DNA from: Lentinula raphanica
Taxonomy: Eukaryota; Basidiomycota; Agaricomycetes; Agaricales; Omphalotaceae
Assembly: GCA_027919835.1 (NCBI GenBank)
Contig: JANVFP010000026.1
Location: 248,001-312,000 of the forward strand
Reading direction: 5' to 3'
DNA length: 64,000 nucleotides
Part shown: positions 12,786 to 23,966 of the stretch, piece by piece
Layout of the letters: each line of letters begins with the position of its first letter
How positions within the stretch are numbered: the stretch's first letter is position 1
The notes under the pieces: model-generated
The model's input: only the letters and a program-made list of their open reading frames with translations
Database searches by the model: none
What the model was told of the DNA's origin: nothing
Made by a program: the position numbers and the translations under genes

Positions 12786-15226
12786 ATGGGCTCTAGAGCT
12801 CTGTCCTTCATTAACTTACCTGTTGAACTCGTCTGCGATGTTCTTCAGCTTCTATCTATCAGAGATTTGCTGCAGTGTAATTTGGTGAGCTTTCATGATG
12901 GCTTTTTGTTTCGTGTTTGTGGCTCACTGGTTTTCGTGTTTTCTTTCCAGGTCTGTAAACGTCTGCAGAAAATCATCAACGAGTCATCGGCCTTGCAATT
13001 CACTATCGAACTTTCAAGATGTCGAATGGTACCTAATTTGACCTCAGAGCTTTCCTTCTCTGCACGCCTTCGTTTACTTCGAGATCGCGAAAATGCTTGG
13101 AAGACGCTCAACCCCACCTCCCGCCATCAAATGAAGTTAGCTCATTCTGGCACAATATACGAGTTCTCAGGCGGCGTATATGGAGTCGGCAAAGAGTCAA
13201 ACCATCGAACAGCCTATATCACGTTCTATGACCTGCCCAGTTCTGCGTCTGGGGAACAGCTTAGTACCACACATCATTTTCCCGATGTCAATGTCGTCGA
13301 CTTTACGATGGACCCGACACAGGACTTGCTTGTTCTGGTTGCCTTGAACTCCGAGTCTGTTTGTGTTGATAACCCCATCATACAGTAACTCACGAGACAC
13401 TTTCTAGTTCTTCGCACATGTACAACTTACACCTGCGAAAACTTTCGACAAACGAACCGCATCCGTCTGCGCCAGCTCCAATATTACCTTGTCACGAAAG
13501 ACGATTAGGGTTGGATACACCAGATAATGCCGTCCAAATCCAGATTTTCGGAGATGCAATAGGTATTCTTGTCAAGGAGTCGTTGCTCTCTCTACGAGCT
13601 CATTTCGAAAGTGCGTCAACAATTTGTCTATGTAACATCGCCATTTATTCTGATCCTGATTCATTGTGTATGTAGTTTTCAAATGGCGTAATGTTTTCCC
13701 AAACTCGGTACGAACTTTTGTTCTACTACTTATACCGATCAACTCACTTCTCAAATAGTGTCAGGTCAAGAGTTTGGTGGGGATTGACGATTTCAGTTTC
13801 CTGTCCGACGATCATTTTCTTCTCGCGCAACCGAATGGGATGTTGGACGTATACAGCTTTGCGGGCTCAATCTCAGATGAAAATAATCCAGTATATCGCG
13901 CCAGCTATGAATTACCAGCCCTCTCTCCTGCGTACAGCTTCTGGTACATCAGCCTTAGCAGTAATCCAATACCGGGTTATTCAGGACACGCAGGAGAAGG
14001 AGAACAGAAGGCATATCACTGCTCCCAAACCAACCGCATCCACGCGTGTTGCTTATACGTGTACCAACCATCCCTGCCGGACGGGGATACTGTATATCCT
14101 TTCGTGTTCTTTTTCCATCCCCAAGCCTTGTTGAACTATCAACATCACTTGAAGATCTCTTCTACAAGACCTGACTTGGATCAGTATCTACGCCGGAAAG
14201 GCATAAACAAAGTTCACATTCACGACGAGGATGATGATGATGTGGCATCGTCTTCTAACCTGAATGACACCGGCCTTCCTTCACCTGATACCGAGCCATC
14301 TTCTCCACATTCAGGCCATCATTCTTCGGGATCCTTCGTTTTGTTCGACGGCACATCAAGCGAACTCCTCGATTTTTTTACACCTCAAGCAACAAACCTA
14401 GGGTCTTCCTCTATGCTATTCGACGTTTCTCCTACCTCCTCAGAACATATGCTGTCACCAGGATGTCAAACTCCTGCTCTTCCCGTACCTTGGGAAGCGT
14501 GGGGTCCTCCGAATACACGGTGGTTCAGAGGGTCATTGAGTCAAGACTGGCAACGTTCCGTATACGGTCTTCGCTCGGTAGACTGCGTTGTCGATAGGGC
14601 AGCTTTGGACAGCTTCAAACGTGGCGATGCTCGTCTCAACCAACATTCAGAAACAGATCAGAACGATAGCGAAGCCGACACTGAACATGATAGTGGGAGT
14701 GAGTCAGACGAGGACGGCTTTGTTGATGTGAACGAGATTCCGTTTACCGAAGGAGACATCGAACGACAATTAGGATGCACGGTCACGCTACCCAAGTTTG
14801 TCCGAGTGAGAGATTTCAATCCGTACTCGGTTTCCAAAGCTTTGGACGAACTCCCACCGGATGCTAGTCCGCTGCCCAACCAGACCCGATCTTCACCCAA
14901 ACTCCGTTCGCCGGTAGACCGAGAGAGAGCTGGATTTGTTGCAGAGATGGTACGGGATCGAGGTGGCCACAAGCGCGTCGTCACCGAAGCTACCACCATG
15001 AACGTTCGGAATGTCTTCATGGAGGATGTTTCTTCAAGTCTGCCTTACGTGGAGACCATCAGCAAGGACGATTTCAACGTGAATGAGGCTATGATGGATG
15101 ATTGCAGGATTCTTCTCGTCAAGGTTTGTTCCATCTTGCAATGTCAAGCAGTGATTGTACTCATTGTGTCTCATGTAGAGAGACAAAGGACGGAACTCGA
15201 AAGGTATCATTATATTGGACATGTAG
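12786..15226 (+). CDS. F-box protein
   Basis: The ATG at 12786 begins MGSRALSFINLPVELVCDVL, an F-box with the LPxEL signature, split by an intron at 12885-12950 and continuing CKRLQKIINESS. F-box proteins recruit substrates to SCF ubiquitin ligases through Skp1. The rest (four or more exons) contains propeller-like strands (GIDDFSFLSDDHFLLAQPNG, YRASYELPALSP) followed by a disordered acidic segment (SGSESDEDGF) near 14.70 kb. The final intron removes 15124-15179, so the predicted end is ILLVKRDKGRNSKGIIILDM with the stop at 15224-15226. The architecture matches the large F-box family of unknown substrate in Agaricomycetes. Confidence 0.8.
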
Positions 15227-15458
15227 AGGCTTGGCTGCTCTACGCATGAAATGTATTTGCTCAGATGTCACAGCCTGATGACTATCGATTCTTTTTGCAT
15301 CACTCATATAGTTCCCTTTACATACATACAACACGGTGCACCTGTAGAAAATCCAAAATAGCGCCGCAGTAACATGTACATAGACTCTCAATCGATATCC
15401 AAGGTATACCTTGAGTAAATATCAAAAACTGTCATGGTCAGAGTCAACATAACTAGGC

Positions 15459-16232
15459 TCACGTAGTAGGGACATCGCTTTGCTTCAAGCCATTGATAGG
15501 GATGGGTATGCCTCCAAAACCATCAATCGTAGCAGCACTACATTGTCGGATATCAGAAGGATATTCAGTAGCTCTGGAGTATGGACTCCCTCACCGAACA
15601 CTGATATTAACATCCATGAGATCGAGTTCACCGAGTGGAATAATGTTCAAGGAGTTGATAGCGCCTTGTACCAAAAGCACGTTGTCGATGGTTCCTGAGT
15701 CCGCTGTTTCAAGAGGACGAACGACGACAGGGGGGTCAAAGGTATGATTGAAGCTGGCATAAACAGTGTTGTTGACTCCGGCGATACTTGAGACCTTGTC
15801 GAGTGTAAGTTCAATGATCAAAGGGTTTTTGGCTGTTTTCAAGTCGGCGAATGTAAACAAATTGCTCGAAAGATGTATGAAAGGTATACTCACCGGTGAA
15901 ATCGACGCTATTTCGTAGACGCTGTTAGTTATCAGTGACCTACAAAGTATACGGAAACTTGCTCGATGAGATTGGTAGTGAGTGAATCAAGCTATGAATT
16001 ATTGGACATGAGCGTGAATTACAGTAGACTTTTCGACACTAGTATAACGTACAGTTATTATAGCAGTGATGTTCTGTACCAGTCCGATGCCTAGCGCATT
16101 GATGATGTCTCCAATGCTCAGTCCTTCAAGGTCGGGAACGATTTCTGTCGCAGAGGAAGGCGCTCCAGCGACATTGCCAACTAATTGCACGCCCAGCAAG
16201 GCGAGAAAGAGGAATAGGATGTTACCGAGCAT
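15459..16232 (-). CDS. small secreted protein, tandem copy 1
   Basis: Begins at 16232 with MLGNILFLFLALLGVQLVGN, a signal peptide ending near NVAGAP. Several short introns interrupt the gene. Conserved later segments are SSIAGVNNTVYASFNHTF, RPLETADSGTIDNVLLVQG and SLNIIPLGELDLMDVNISVR. The last exon encodes IDGFGGIPIPINGLKQSDVP before the stop at 15459-15461. The protein is closely parallel, segment by segment, to the next gene. I recognise the type as a basidiomycete small secreted family of unknown function, and no catalytic motif is visible. Confidence 0.75.
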
Positions 16233-16868
16233 GACGAGAGGGGCACATCCAGTTCCACCTACATCACTATTTTAAAGGAAAAAGCACTCGGATGATGGCT
16301 ATAAATGCGTGCTAGTACAAGGTCAGATGCCTGCACTGAAGTGGGAACTGGGATACTGACATCCGAAGAATATCAGCTTCTTTCTTTTGTAGCTTTTGTA
16401 GTGAATTGAAAGCTGAAATTCTTGGCCCTCAGAATGAGTGCCTAGACATGTGCAACCCAACGTTCGTATGCATTGGTTCTTCGAACAACTCATGCACCGT
16501 ATTCATGGGATGAAATGCACCGGGCAATTCGTAAACACGTGAATGATTGTTGGGTGAATTGAGTCTTGCTGAGTACAACGACTTCGTTCTGAAGATGAGT
16601 CAAGGCTCGTGTGTGGAAACGCCCAAATTATCGACAAGGAGAAGACGACAAACGCTGTAGGCGGGGCATGCAACTATCAATGCAACTTCCAGGAGCTCTT
16701 GGAAAGATGTCTCATCGATGACCGTTGTGCATTCAGAAGAGATGATCTTCTTTGTATACACAAAGACAACAACTTGAAGATGATATTCGAATTTCCCCCA
16801 TCGCCTTGGCACCTCCTCGCACGGCGACCATGAGCCGTGTTTAAACTCAAAGTGTTTGCACAGTCCAC
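16233..16868. other. spacer between secreted paralogs
   Basis: About 640 bp separating the two tandem paralogs. It holds the promoter of copy 1 and the 3' region of copy 2. No supported gene or repeat. Confidence 0.45.
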
Positions 16869-17695
16869 CTATTTAGCGCTTTCAGAAACGGCGTTAGACA
16901 TATCAAAAAAGCTCGCATACTGTGTAGGGACATCACTTTGTATCAGCCCGTTGAACGCAAGTGGTATACCCCCGAGACCACCAATCGATGCAAGACTACG
17001 CACAACAATAGAGGTCGGTCAGAACGATTTCCCTGGAGTGATTGAAATTGAACCTCACCGAACGGTGATATTCATATCCATGATATCGAGTTCTTCGAGG
17101 GGGATGATGCTGAGGGTGGCGAGAATACCCAGGTCCATCTCCGCGTTATCGATAGGTCCCGAATCAGCTGTCCCGAGAGTAGGAATCACTACAGCGGGGT
17201 TAAAAGTTTGGCTGAAACTGGCGAAGACCGTATTGTTCACTCCAGCAAGACATGACACCGTATCGAGCGACATCTCGAGTATCAAAGTATTCTGTGCTAG
17301 TCAAGTTTTCGATTTTGAGAATGTGAATTAGAGGAAAACGTTGAAGTAAGAATTACCGGTAAAGTCAAATCTGTCGATACCGGTTTGTTAGCGGAGGTCG
17401 ACTGAGTTGCTTTGGAGAGATACGCACGTCATGGTGTTAGTAAGAACAGATTCGAGCTATGACGAACAAGCACTGAGTATTTCAAAGTTCGGACAACAGT
17501 CCGTTCACATACGGTTATCAAGGCGGAAAAGTTCTTCACTAGTCCCAGGTCCAATGCATCGATAATGTCGCTCTCAGACAAACCGTCCAAACTGTTGAAA
17601 TCACCAACAACCTCTGGAACTGTCGAAGGTATTCCAGCAACCTGGAGAAGCAAGGTGAGAACATACAATACGAGAATACCGATGATTTTGAACAT
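16869..17695 (-). CDS. small secreted protein, tandem copy 2
   Basis: Start taken at 17695 (MFKIIGILVLYVLTLLLQVA), because an upstream in-frame ATG at 17731 would add a polar extension before the signal peptide. The mature part shares with copy 1 the patterns SDIIDALDLGLVKNFSALIT, VSCLAGVNNTVFASFSQTF, TLGTADSGPIDN, SIIPLEELDIMDMNITVR and a final GGLGGIPLAFNGLIQSDVP. It has a longer C-terminal tail ending at the stop at 16869-16871. Same orientation and exon pattern as its neighbour indicate a tandem duplication with substantial divergence. Confidence 0.75.
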
Positions 17696-18309
17696 GGTGG
17701 ACGTGACGAAACCCGTTTTGTGCATAGCCATTTATACACGAGGACGAGCATAACTCAAACCAAATACGGACTCGAGAACGCTACACGATTCGACAAGAGT
17801 TAGGTCAGGATAGGATCAGATGATGACGAGCTGCCAGAGTGTCCTGAACCTGGTGTGTTCTGGCTTCTTTGAACAATTTTTGGACCAGGAGGGATTTGCC
17901 ACAGACCCGCGAGGAAGAAATATTACACGATACGGCACAGACAGGTACGCCAATTCTGGGGCATATGCAACACGACGTTCTGAAAATGTTGGCTAGGGCT
18001 CGGCGTTCTTCGTTACCTCGGGTGTTTTACAATGACATGAGAGGTTTTGAGATGAAATGTTCTGTGACATTCCACGAATAAACGTCAGTGATGAACATTT
18101 CGAGGTCAAAACATAACTCACCTGGCAGTGGCAAGTCTCAGTGTATTAGAATTGTTGAGATATCAGAAAAGTCTCCCAAAAAAGAACGGCAAGAGCAGTA
18201 TGAATCCAATATAAATCCAAGGAATCCGTCATTATTCCAACAAAGGATGATTACACATACAACGTCCATGATATATACAAACAAGTTTCCAACATAAAAT
18301 AGATATACC
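17696..18309. other. intergenic spacer
   Basis: Upstream region of secreted copy 2 and downstream region of the LysM gene. No gene, repeat or RNA supported. Confidence 0.45.
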
Positions 18310-19038
18310 TCATACAGACGATGTCACAGCCTGCGGAAGGCAGACAATGTTTCCTGGCCGTATCAGGTCACAATTGACCTCGGGATTCAGCGACTGAAGC
18401 TCCTCTAGTGTGCAGTTGTGGGCGCGCGCAATTTCCCAGCAATAGTCGCCTGGCTGAACCATGTACGGCACGGTAGAGTTCGAGGGACATGGATCCGCTG
18501 GTGGAGACCACCCGTAAAATGCAAATTTCCAAACAAGAAGGATGACTACGCCGATGAGGAGGAAGAAAGGAGCAAGGGTTCGGTAAGCATTTGTGTTCAC
18601 CCGATGGCGGAAAGCTAAAGGTGCGTTATTCTGACAAAGGGTAAGCCATGTAGGTCAGGAGGATACAATATTGTACCGAATATGCGCTCACATCAGTTGC
18701 TAATGGCTGGTATCCGTCAGACCGCGTAGGGGCTTCTTCAATGAAATCTTGAGTGCCTTGATCATTATTGGGACCAGATACTTCAATTTCGTGAGCAAAG
18801 TTCTGGCAAGGAACCTAAGGTGTACCTCTCGTCATCTCTCCATACTCAGCGCCTTGAGGGCCCTGCCAGACTGACCCATCTCCGTCCCGAAAGAGATACC
18901 TGGCAGTATCTGAATCATAGCCGATGCGTTTCATGCCTTCTGGTAAGCGGTAGCTATCCTACAAGACGGATTGCTGAGCAGAGATTCATAAATGTCAAGG
19001 ATTAGATATACCTCATCGTATTGATTCCATCGCGACAT
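18310..19038 (-). CDS. LysM-domain single-pass membrane protein
   Basis: Reads from MSRWNQYDE at 19038 through an exon encoding DSYRLPEGMKRIGYDSDTAR and FRDGDGSVWQG to a last exon at 18600-18310. That exon holds a membrane segment (APFFLLIGVVILLVWKFAF) followed by a LysM domain: YMVQPGDYCWEIARAHNCTL and LNPEVNCDLIRPGNIVCLP. LysM binds chitin or other N-acetylglucosamine polymers. The topology suggests a type II protein that presents LysM on the lumenal/outer side. The N-terminal RLPEGMKR block linked to LysM is a pattern I associate with basidiomycetes. No catalytic domain, so a structural or sensing role is more likely than hydrolysis. Confidence 0.75.
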
Positions 19039-21211
19039 GATTATGAGCGGTGCAGAAGGGTGTTAGCCTGGTTGGCCGCTTTAGTTCACAAAAAAAGAGT
19101 AAACTCGTTGTAATAAGAAGGGTGCAGAGGAGAAAGAGTATTGTATATACACAGGAGTACATAAGCGCTGATGTGATTACTAAGCCACTTATTATTAGTT
19201 ACTTACAACCACGACGTTCTTCACCTTCATATGTATGTCCTCTACAGTCCATCGTTCAACGTACACTCACAACTATTTGAACCTAGATAATTATTTTGCT
19301 GTGCATACAGTGCACAGATAGCGCTGGGGAGCAGCTTAGATCCTTCTGGTTGCTTAGATTTGCCATCAAGTGCAGCTTAGAAGTTAGTATCAACTCGACT
19401 CAGTGTCAAGAGATATTGTTGTCTGAAACTAGCAGATTGGGCATAAACCAGCATAACCCCTCGCAAGTTGCCGGAGTTGAGGCTAGTTGACGCGGACGAG
19501 TCGGACGTTCAACGTTGTTTCTTCGTCAACCTTACACGTGCAGTCTGTTCCCTTCTGTTCCGCGCCCTTGCTTTTGCTGTGCTCAGCAGTGTGGAAAATG
19601 CATGATGCTGGGAAGTAATCTCTAGTAATCTATATTCTCTGGCTCGCTTGAAAACGCATCAAGCACAAAACTCTGCCAAACTGGGCAAAGACTAGCCTGG
19701 TTACCAGGCTAGGCAAAGATGATCAAGATGCATAGTACGCATGGCGGTGGAGGCGGTAATTTGTATTTTTCCGCTCGCCTACATGAACATCAAGCGCATC
19801 TTTGGCTACTGGGTAAAGGGAATCAAGTAAGTCGGACATCAACGTTGCATCAACGTTCGACCCACCCTCGGTCCCCTCTGGTCCCCTTCGGTCCCTCGCA
19901 AGTTGCCAAAGTTTCAACTTGTCAGTTCTGCGAACGCTTGGTTACCACTGTCAGGCTATCATTTAAACATCCATCAATGTTCTGCGGAGCCTTAGGCCTT
20001 AGTATCCATTGCCTCTCATCTTTTTCGAGCTTTCGTATGATTTCCTGTTTGTGATTCACATATTTTATCTCCATCTTTGTTGCTTTCCTAACTGCTGAAG
20101 CAAGCAAGGTCTTGGACTCCAGCCGCTCCAGCGGGGTACGTTGATAGCAGAAACAACTCAATATAACCGGAACTTCCATGATGCAGTGTGCTTGAACTGG
20201 TCATCCCTGGTGAGCGCACTGCGCTTCTTGTATCCGAATCAACCGGATATCCGTCCAATGGAGTTTCACTCTGTTTCACCTCTTTCAATGGGTCTAATAA
20301 TTGAGTGGTGAGTGAATAATGTATCTCCATATGAAGAAAGGCATTCAGTTACAGGCTGCCATACAGGACCCGCTCATTAACCAGTTCAAGCACACTGCAA
20401 TGTGCATCATGGACGTCGGAGATGTTCGTCACAAAAATTTGGCCAAAATTTGCAAAATGCCCATCCCTAGGTTGGACAAAACCATCGGAAATCAGGCAGG
20501 AAGCCCAGGCGAAGGTTCGGAGTCCGGACAAAAATTTTCTATGGTATCGAGCTTCAGGTCGGCAGCTTCTGGCCAAAATTTGACACTTCAAGCCACAAGT
20601 TCACGCAACTCAGCTGAGCAATCCACAACATCATCGTCTGGCTTAGAATTAGCATTGAACTTAAAATTTTGACACAGAAAGGCCCATAGCGCGGTTCGGA
20701 CAAAATTTTTGAGGTCTATCAGCAGTCATGGTCCTTTGGGCCAGAGGTGATTTTGGTTCGGACAAAACTTTCTAAAAAAAATCCTGTGACTAAAGTATCT
20801 TTCTGACCTATTTTGCGGGGTCCTCCAGTTACCAGCAAAGAGCGCAGGGTTTCCCTGGTTTTCCCTGAGTTTTCCGTGGAGCGTAGCTTGTGATGGATCT
20901 TGAGATCTTGAGGCTTGGGCAATTCTATAAAAGATACTCACCCGTAGCTTTCTTTCTTCATCAGGCCCTTTTTGTCTTTTTGATTTCTCTCGCCGCTAGT
21001 CAGCCTCCTGGTCAACTTCTCTTTGCTGGTCAAAGAAAGTTTTGAAACGTTACTTCAGCTCCGCACGACCCGCCGATCGTCCAGCCCGACTCACTCTGCT
21101 CTTTCAAAATTCATATCATTGTTCCAACTTTCCTGTACAAGAAAGTACGTGATTTTGTGCTCTGTCGAATGTTCCGTGGGTCTAATATGTTATGTGTTCT
21201 TGTCAGTCATC
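19039..21211. other. gene-poor region with short repeats
   Basis: Several 80-120-codon open frames occur on both strands, but none has domain support or clean splice structure. A 19-bp perfect palindrome (TAGCCTGGTTACCAGGCTA) lies near 19.69-19.71 kb. A TTCGGACAAAA word recurs at about 20.52, 20.69 and 20.75 kb. It may be decayed transposon sequence. Confidence 0.4.
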
Positions 21212-21944
21212 ATGTATCTGCTTGGCATCACTGTCCGAGATTTTGTTCTCCTTCTCGGCGTCGTTGGGCCTGTCTTTACGACTGCGTTACCTCTTTCAAC
21301 TGGCAATGTGAGTTTTGTCATAATATTAATCTTCCTTCAATGAGCACTCACATCGAAGATAGGATACGCTAGCTTCTCGATCTCTGCCTCAGTTGGCAGC
21401 TCGCGATGACTCCGGAGAATTCATAGTCAATGTGAGTTTTGTCAGAATCTCCCTACTCCTCATTTGGCACTAACATCAAATTGGATAGGATACACTCACT
21501 CCCAGTCCTCTGCATCAGCTGGAAGCTCGTGATGACTCGGGATTGGAGCCACTCAATTTCGAGCTCTCATTCCTGCAGCCTGAGCCAGATGTCCTGCACT
21601 TGTATCGAAAAGCTTCATCTGAACAAGTGAAGGAGCAAATGGACAGTTACATGGATCAAATGAAACCTGCCTTCGATCGCTTTGGGATCGAAGTCCAAAA
21701 AGAAACTCGCATTCATGCTAATTCTGGCCCTGCTTACCTTGATCGTGGTCGTCAGATCAACGCCATGATACGTGCGCAAGGGTGGCCCAAGCTAGGCCCT
21801 CAGAAGATCGAGGCTGGTTGGTATGATTGGAGCGAAATGACTTGGAAATCACCGGAGCCCTTCACTCCCACGAGGGCAAGTATTGTGTGGAATGGCGAGC
21901 CTAAAGTCATTTTAGAAGGGACAGATCTGACGTGGACCCGGTAG
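21212..21944 (+). CDS. secreted protein with duplicated exon
   Basis: Three exons join in phase: 21212-21307 (32 codons), 21363-21431 (23 codons) and 21489-21944 (151 codons plus stop), giving 206 residues. Exon 1 encodes a signal peptide (VRDFVLLLGVVGPVFTTA). Exon 2 (DTLASRSLPQLAARDDSGEF) and the start of exon 3 (DTLTPSPLHQLEARDDSGLE) are clear duplicates, and the introns before each are also similar (both start GTGAGTTTTGTCA). The rest is soluble and charged with no recognised domain. The paired in-frame splice sites make this gene convincing although its function is unknown. Confidence 0.7.
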
Positions 21945-23458
21945 CTACCAAATTACCTTACCACCCCTTACCTGACCTTACCTTGGCCTTACTAAATTAC
22001 CTTGGGTGCGTATTCCCAAGGTTCGGCCAAGGTATGGCCAAGGTAGCGGAGTTTCGGCCAATGTCCGGCCAAGGTAGTGGAGCTTCGGCTAAGGTTCGGC
22101 CAAGGTAGCGGAGCTCAAAACAATATTAATTTGTATTACTCGTGTTTCTTTCTGACCTACCCACCATCTTTTCTCAGTCATACTACACTATAAGTATACA
22201 CCATCTTCTATGTTATCACAATCCAGCACCACATCTTACTCAAAGTACACTACAGAACATACTGTAATCATTCTAGCCTAGGATAAATATAAGGGATGAT
22301 TATGATAGAAGTCTTTAAGAATATCTCAAGAGAATGTCTACAATAATTGCAGAAATATTTTTTAAAATGATCATTTTGAAAGTCTAGGTCACAGAGGTAA
22401 TCCTAATGAGAGTTTTTGAAATTATTTTGAGAAAATGACTATAATTGTCATGCACATTCATGTAAAGAATATGTTTTTCATTTTCATTTGTACATGAGTA
22501 TACAACAACCTCAGAATGATGAAGAATTCTTCTGTTATCTGTAGTGTAAGCAAGTATACAATAACTACAGGTTGATGTAAGCATGAATGTATGAAATAAG
22601 TAGAGGAAGAGATAGATGTACCTTCTGAACAATGAAGAGTTCTGAGGGGAATTCTACAATAGCTAGAGCTTGGATATATGTAAAAATTTATAAGTAGTAA
22701 GTACTATATAACTCAAGTCCCAAAACTACCCTGAAACTATAAGATAAAATATCTTCACTGGGCTGTTCAGACAGAAGCAAATCTGTGGAAGGTAGGGGAG
22801 GTGCATACCTTGTCCATAGGATTCCCTCGGATAATCGAAACTCCTCGAATGAGTTCTGGACTCCTCTCCTTTGTTGCTCTCTCTTTTGTTTCTGACTCCC
22901 TAAAATTTTATGTCTTGCATTTGGATACTTACCTACTTACTAATGGACTGTGCCCTCACTATGAGACAGAATAAGTAGCTTATATATGGTACAAAGTTTA
23001 ATTGACACCATCAGCAAAATTGACCTGGTGCCTAGGCTGCCTAGAGATACCCCCCAAAACCTCAGCAGTTTAAAAACTTTGAATTTGCCTGAAAAAGCCT
23101 GAGCAAGCCTGAGTTTGCCTGGAAAAGCCTGGGCAAGCCTGAGTTTGCCTCAGATTTCTTTGGGTGCTTTGGGAGAGCCTAGGTTTTGGGGGGTATCTCT
23201 AGGTTACCTAGGCCAAGGGCACTTTTCCTGATGACTCTCAGTTCTTACACCCTTTTGGTTACAGGTAGATACTTCTAATACAGAGTTCTTACACCCCTTT
23301 GGTGTGTTCTGAGAATACTATACTTACGAACGTCTACAAAATCAACTATCAGTCCCTCTAGTCTGGACTCTGCATACAACCAGAACATCAAAAGATTAGA
23401 TATTCCAATGCACAAGATTTGTCCATATATCTAAATGGTACTGTATATTCAATTTATT
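21945..23458. other. AT-rich noncoding region with AAGGT repeats
   Basis: From 21950 to 22110 there are many imperfect copies of a CCAAGGT/GGCCAAGGTAGCGGAG word, first in one orientation and then in the other. The following AT-rich 900 bp has no gene. Confidence 0.45.
23029..23215. mobile_element. MITE-like element
   Basis: About 187 bp bounded by inverted repeats. The left end TGCCTAGGC...CCTAGAGATACC is matched by GGTATCTCTAGG...CCTAGGCC at the right, and both sides then continue into a CCCCCCAAAACCT block or its complement. The interior is a run of AAGCCTGAGTTTGCCTG-type short tandem repeats. It has no coding capacity. The structure supports a non-autonomous DNA transposon of unknown family. 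Confidence 0.6.
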
Positions 23459-23663
23459 CCCTTGTGTGTTTGCTCAGGCTCTCAGCTAATAGACTGGAAT
23501 CTGATGTTTATTCCAACAATATCGAGAGAAACACCAAAATTTAGTGCTGATACAATGAAGAGAACCAAAAAAGCAAGAAATTGCAAAAAGAGGCAGCCAA
23601 TGGATAGCAAAAGCAGTGATAGTTTGATTTATTAGTATATATATAACTAGTAGCTCTAGTTTT
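23459..23663. repeat. 205-bp direct repeat, copy 1
   Basis: Identical by eye to 42239-42443 in the same orientation. In copy 2 it covers the last codons and 3' flank of a small gene, whereas here it lacks the rest of the gene. Both copies lie outside the LTR retrotransposon and bracket it. Confidence 0.9.
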
Positions 23664-23942
23664 TCCCGCTACCCTTTAGGGTAAGGGTTTTATCCGTCCG
23701 GAGGATTTTTCCCTTGGCTGAGATTTACATGACCCGGACCGTTTCTTCCTCCGTCCCGGTCTTTCCGTTCCATCCTTTTTGCTCTCGTTTTCTCGTCGTT
23801 CGATGTTTCCATCGTTGAGTTGTCCTGACTCCCATTCAATTGACCTTGGAAGGGCTGCCTTTGGTTGAACCTGTAGGGACCGGGTAGCGGGCTGTGCCGC
23901 TAGTCGGATGGCAAACCAAATTTTTGTTGTGAATGAATGATG
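23664..23942. mobile_element. possible LINE 3' tail
   Basis: A GC-richer segment with CCCTTTAGGGT, GTAGGGACCGGGTAGCGGGCTG and a terminal GTGAATGAATGA run, abruptly different from the flanks. Its end resembles the 3' tail of fungal Tad-like non-LTR elements. No reverse transcriptase remains, so this is a tentative call. Confidence 0.3.
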
Positions 23943-23966
23943 TGCGTCTTTGCAAACGGTGACCGT

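Noticed and set aside
19719..20054. 111-codon plus-strand frame
   Set aside because: No domain, signal peptide or splice context. The minus strand is equally open.
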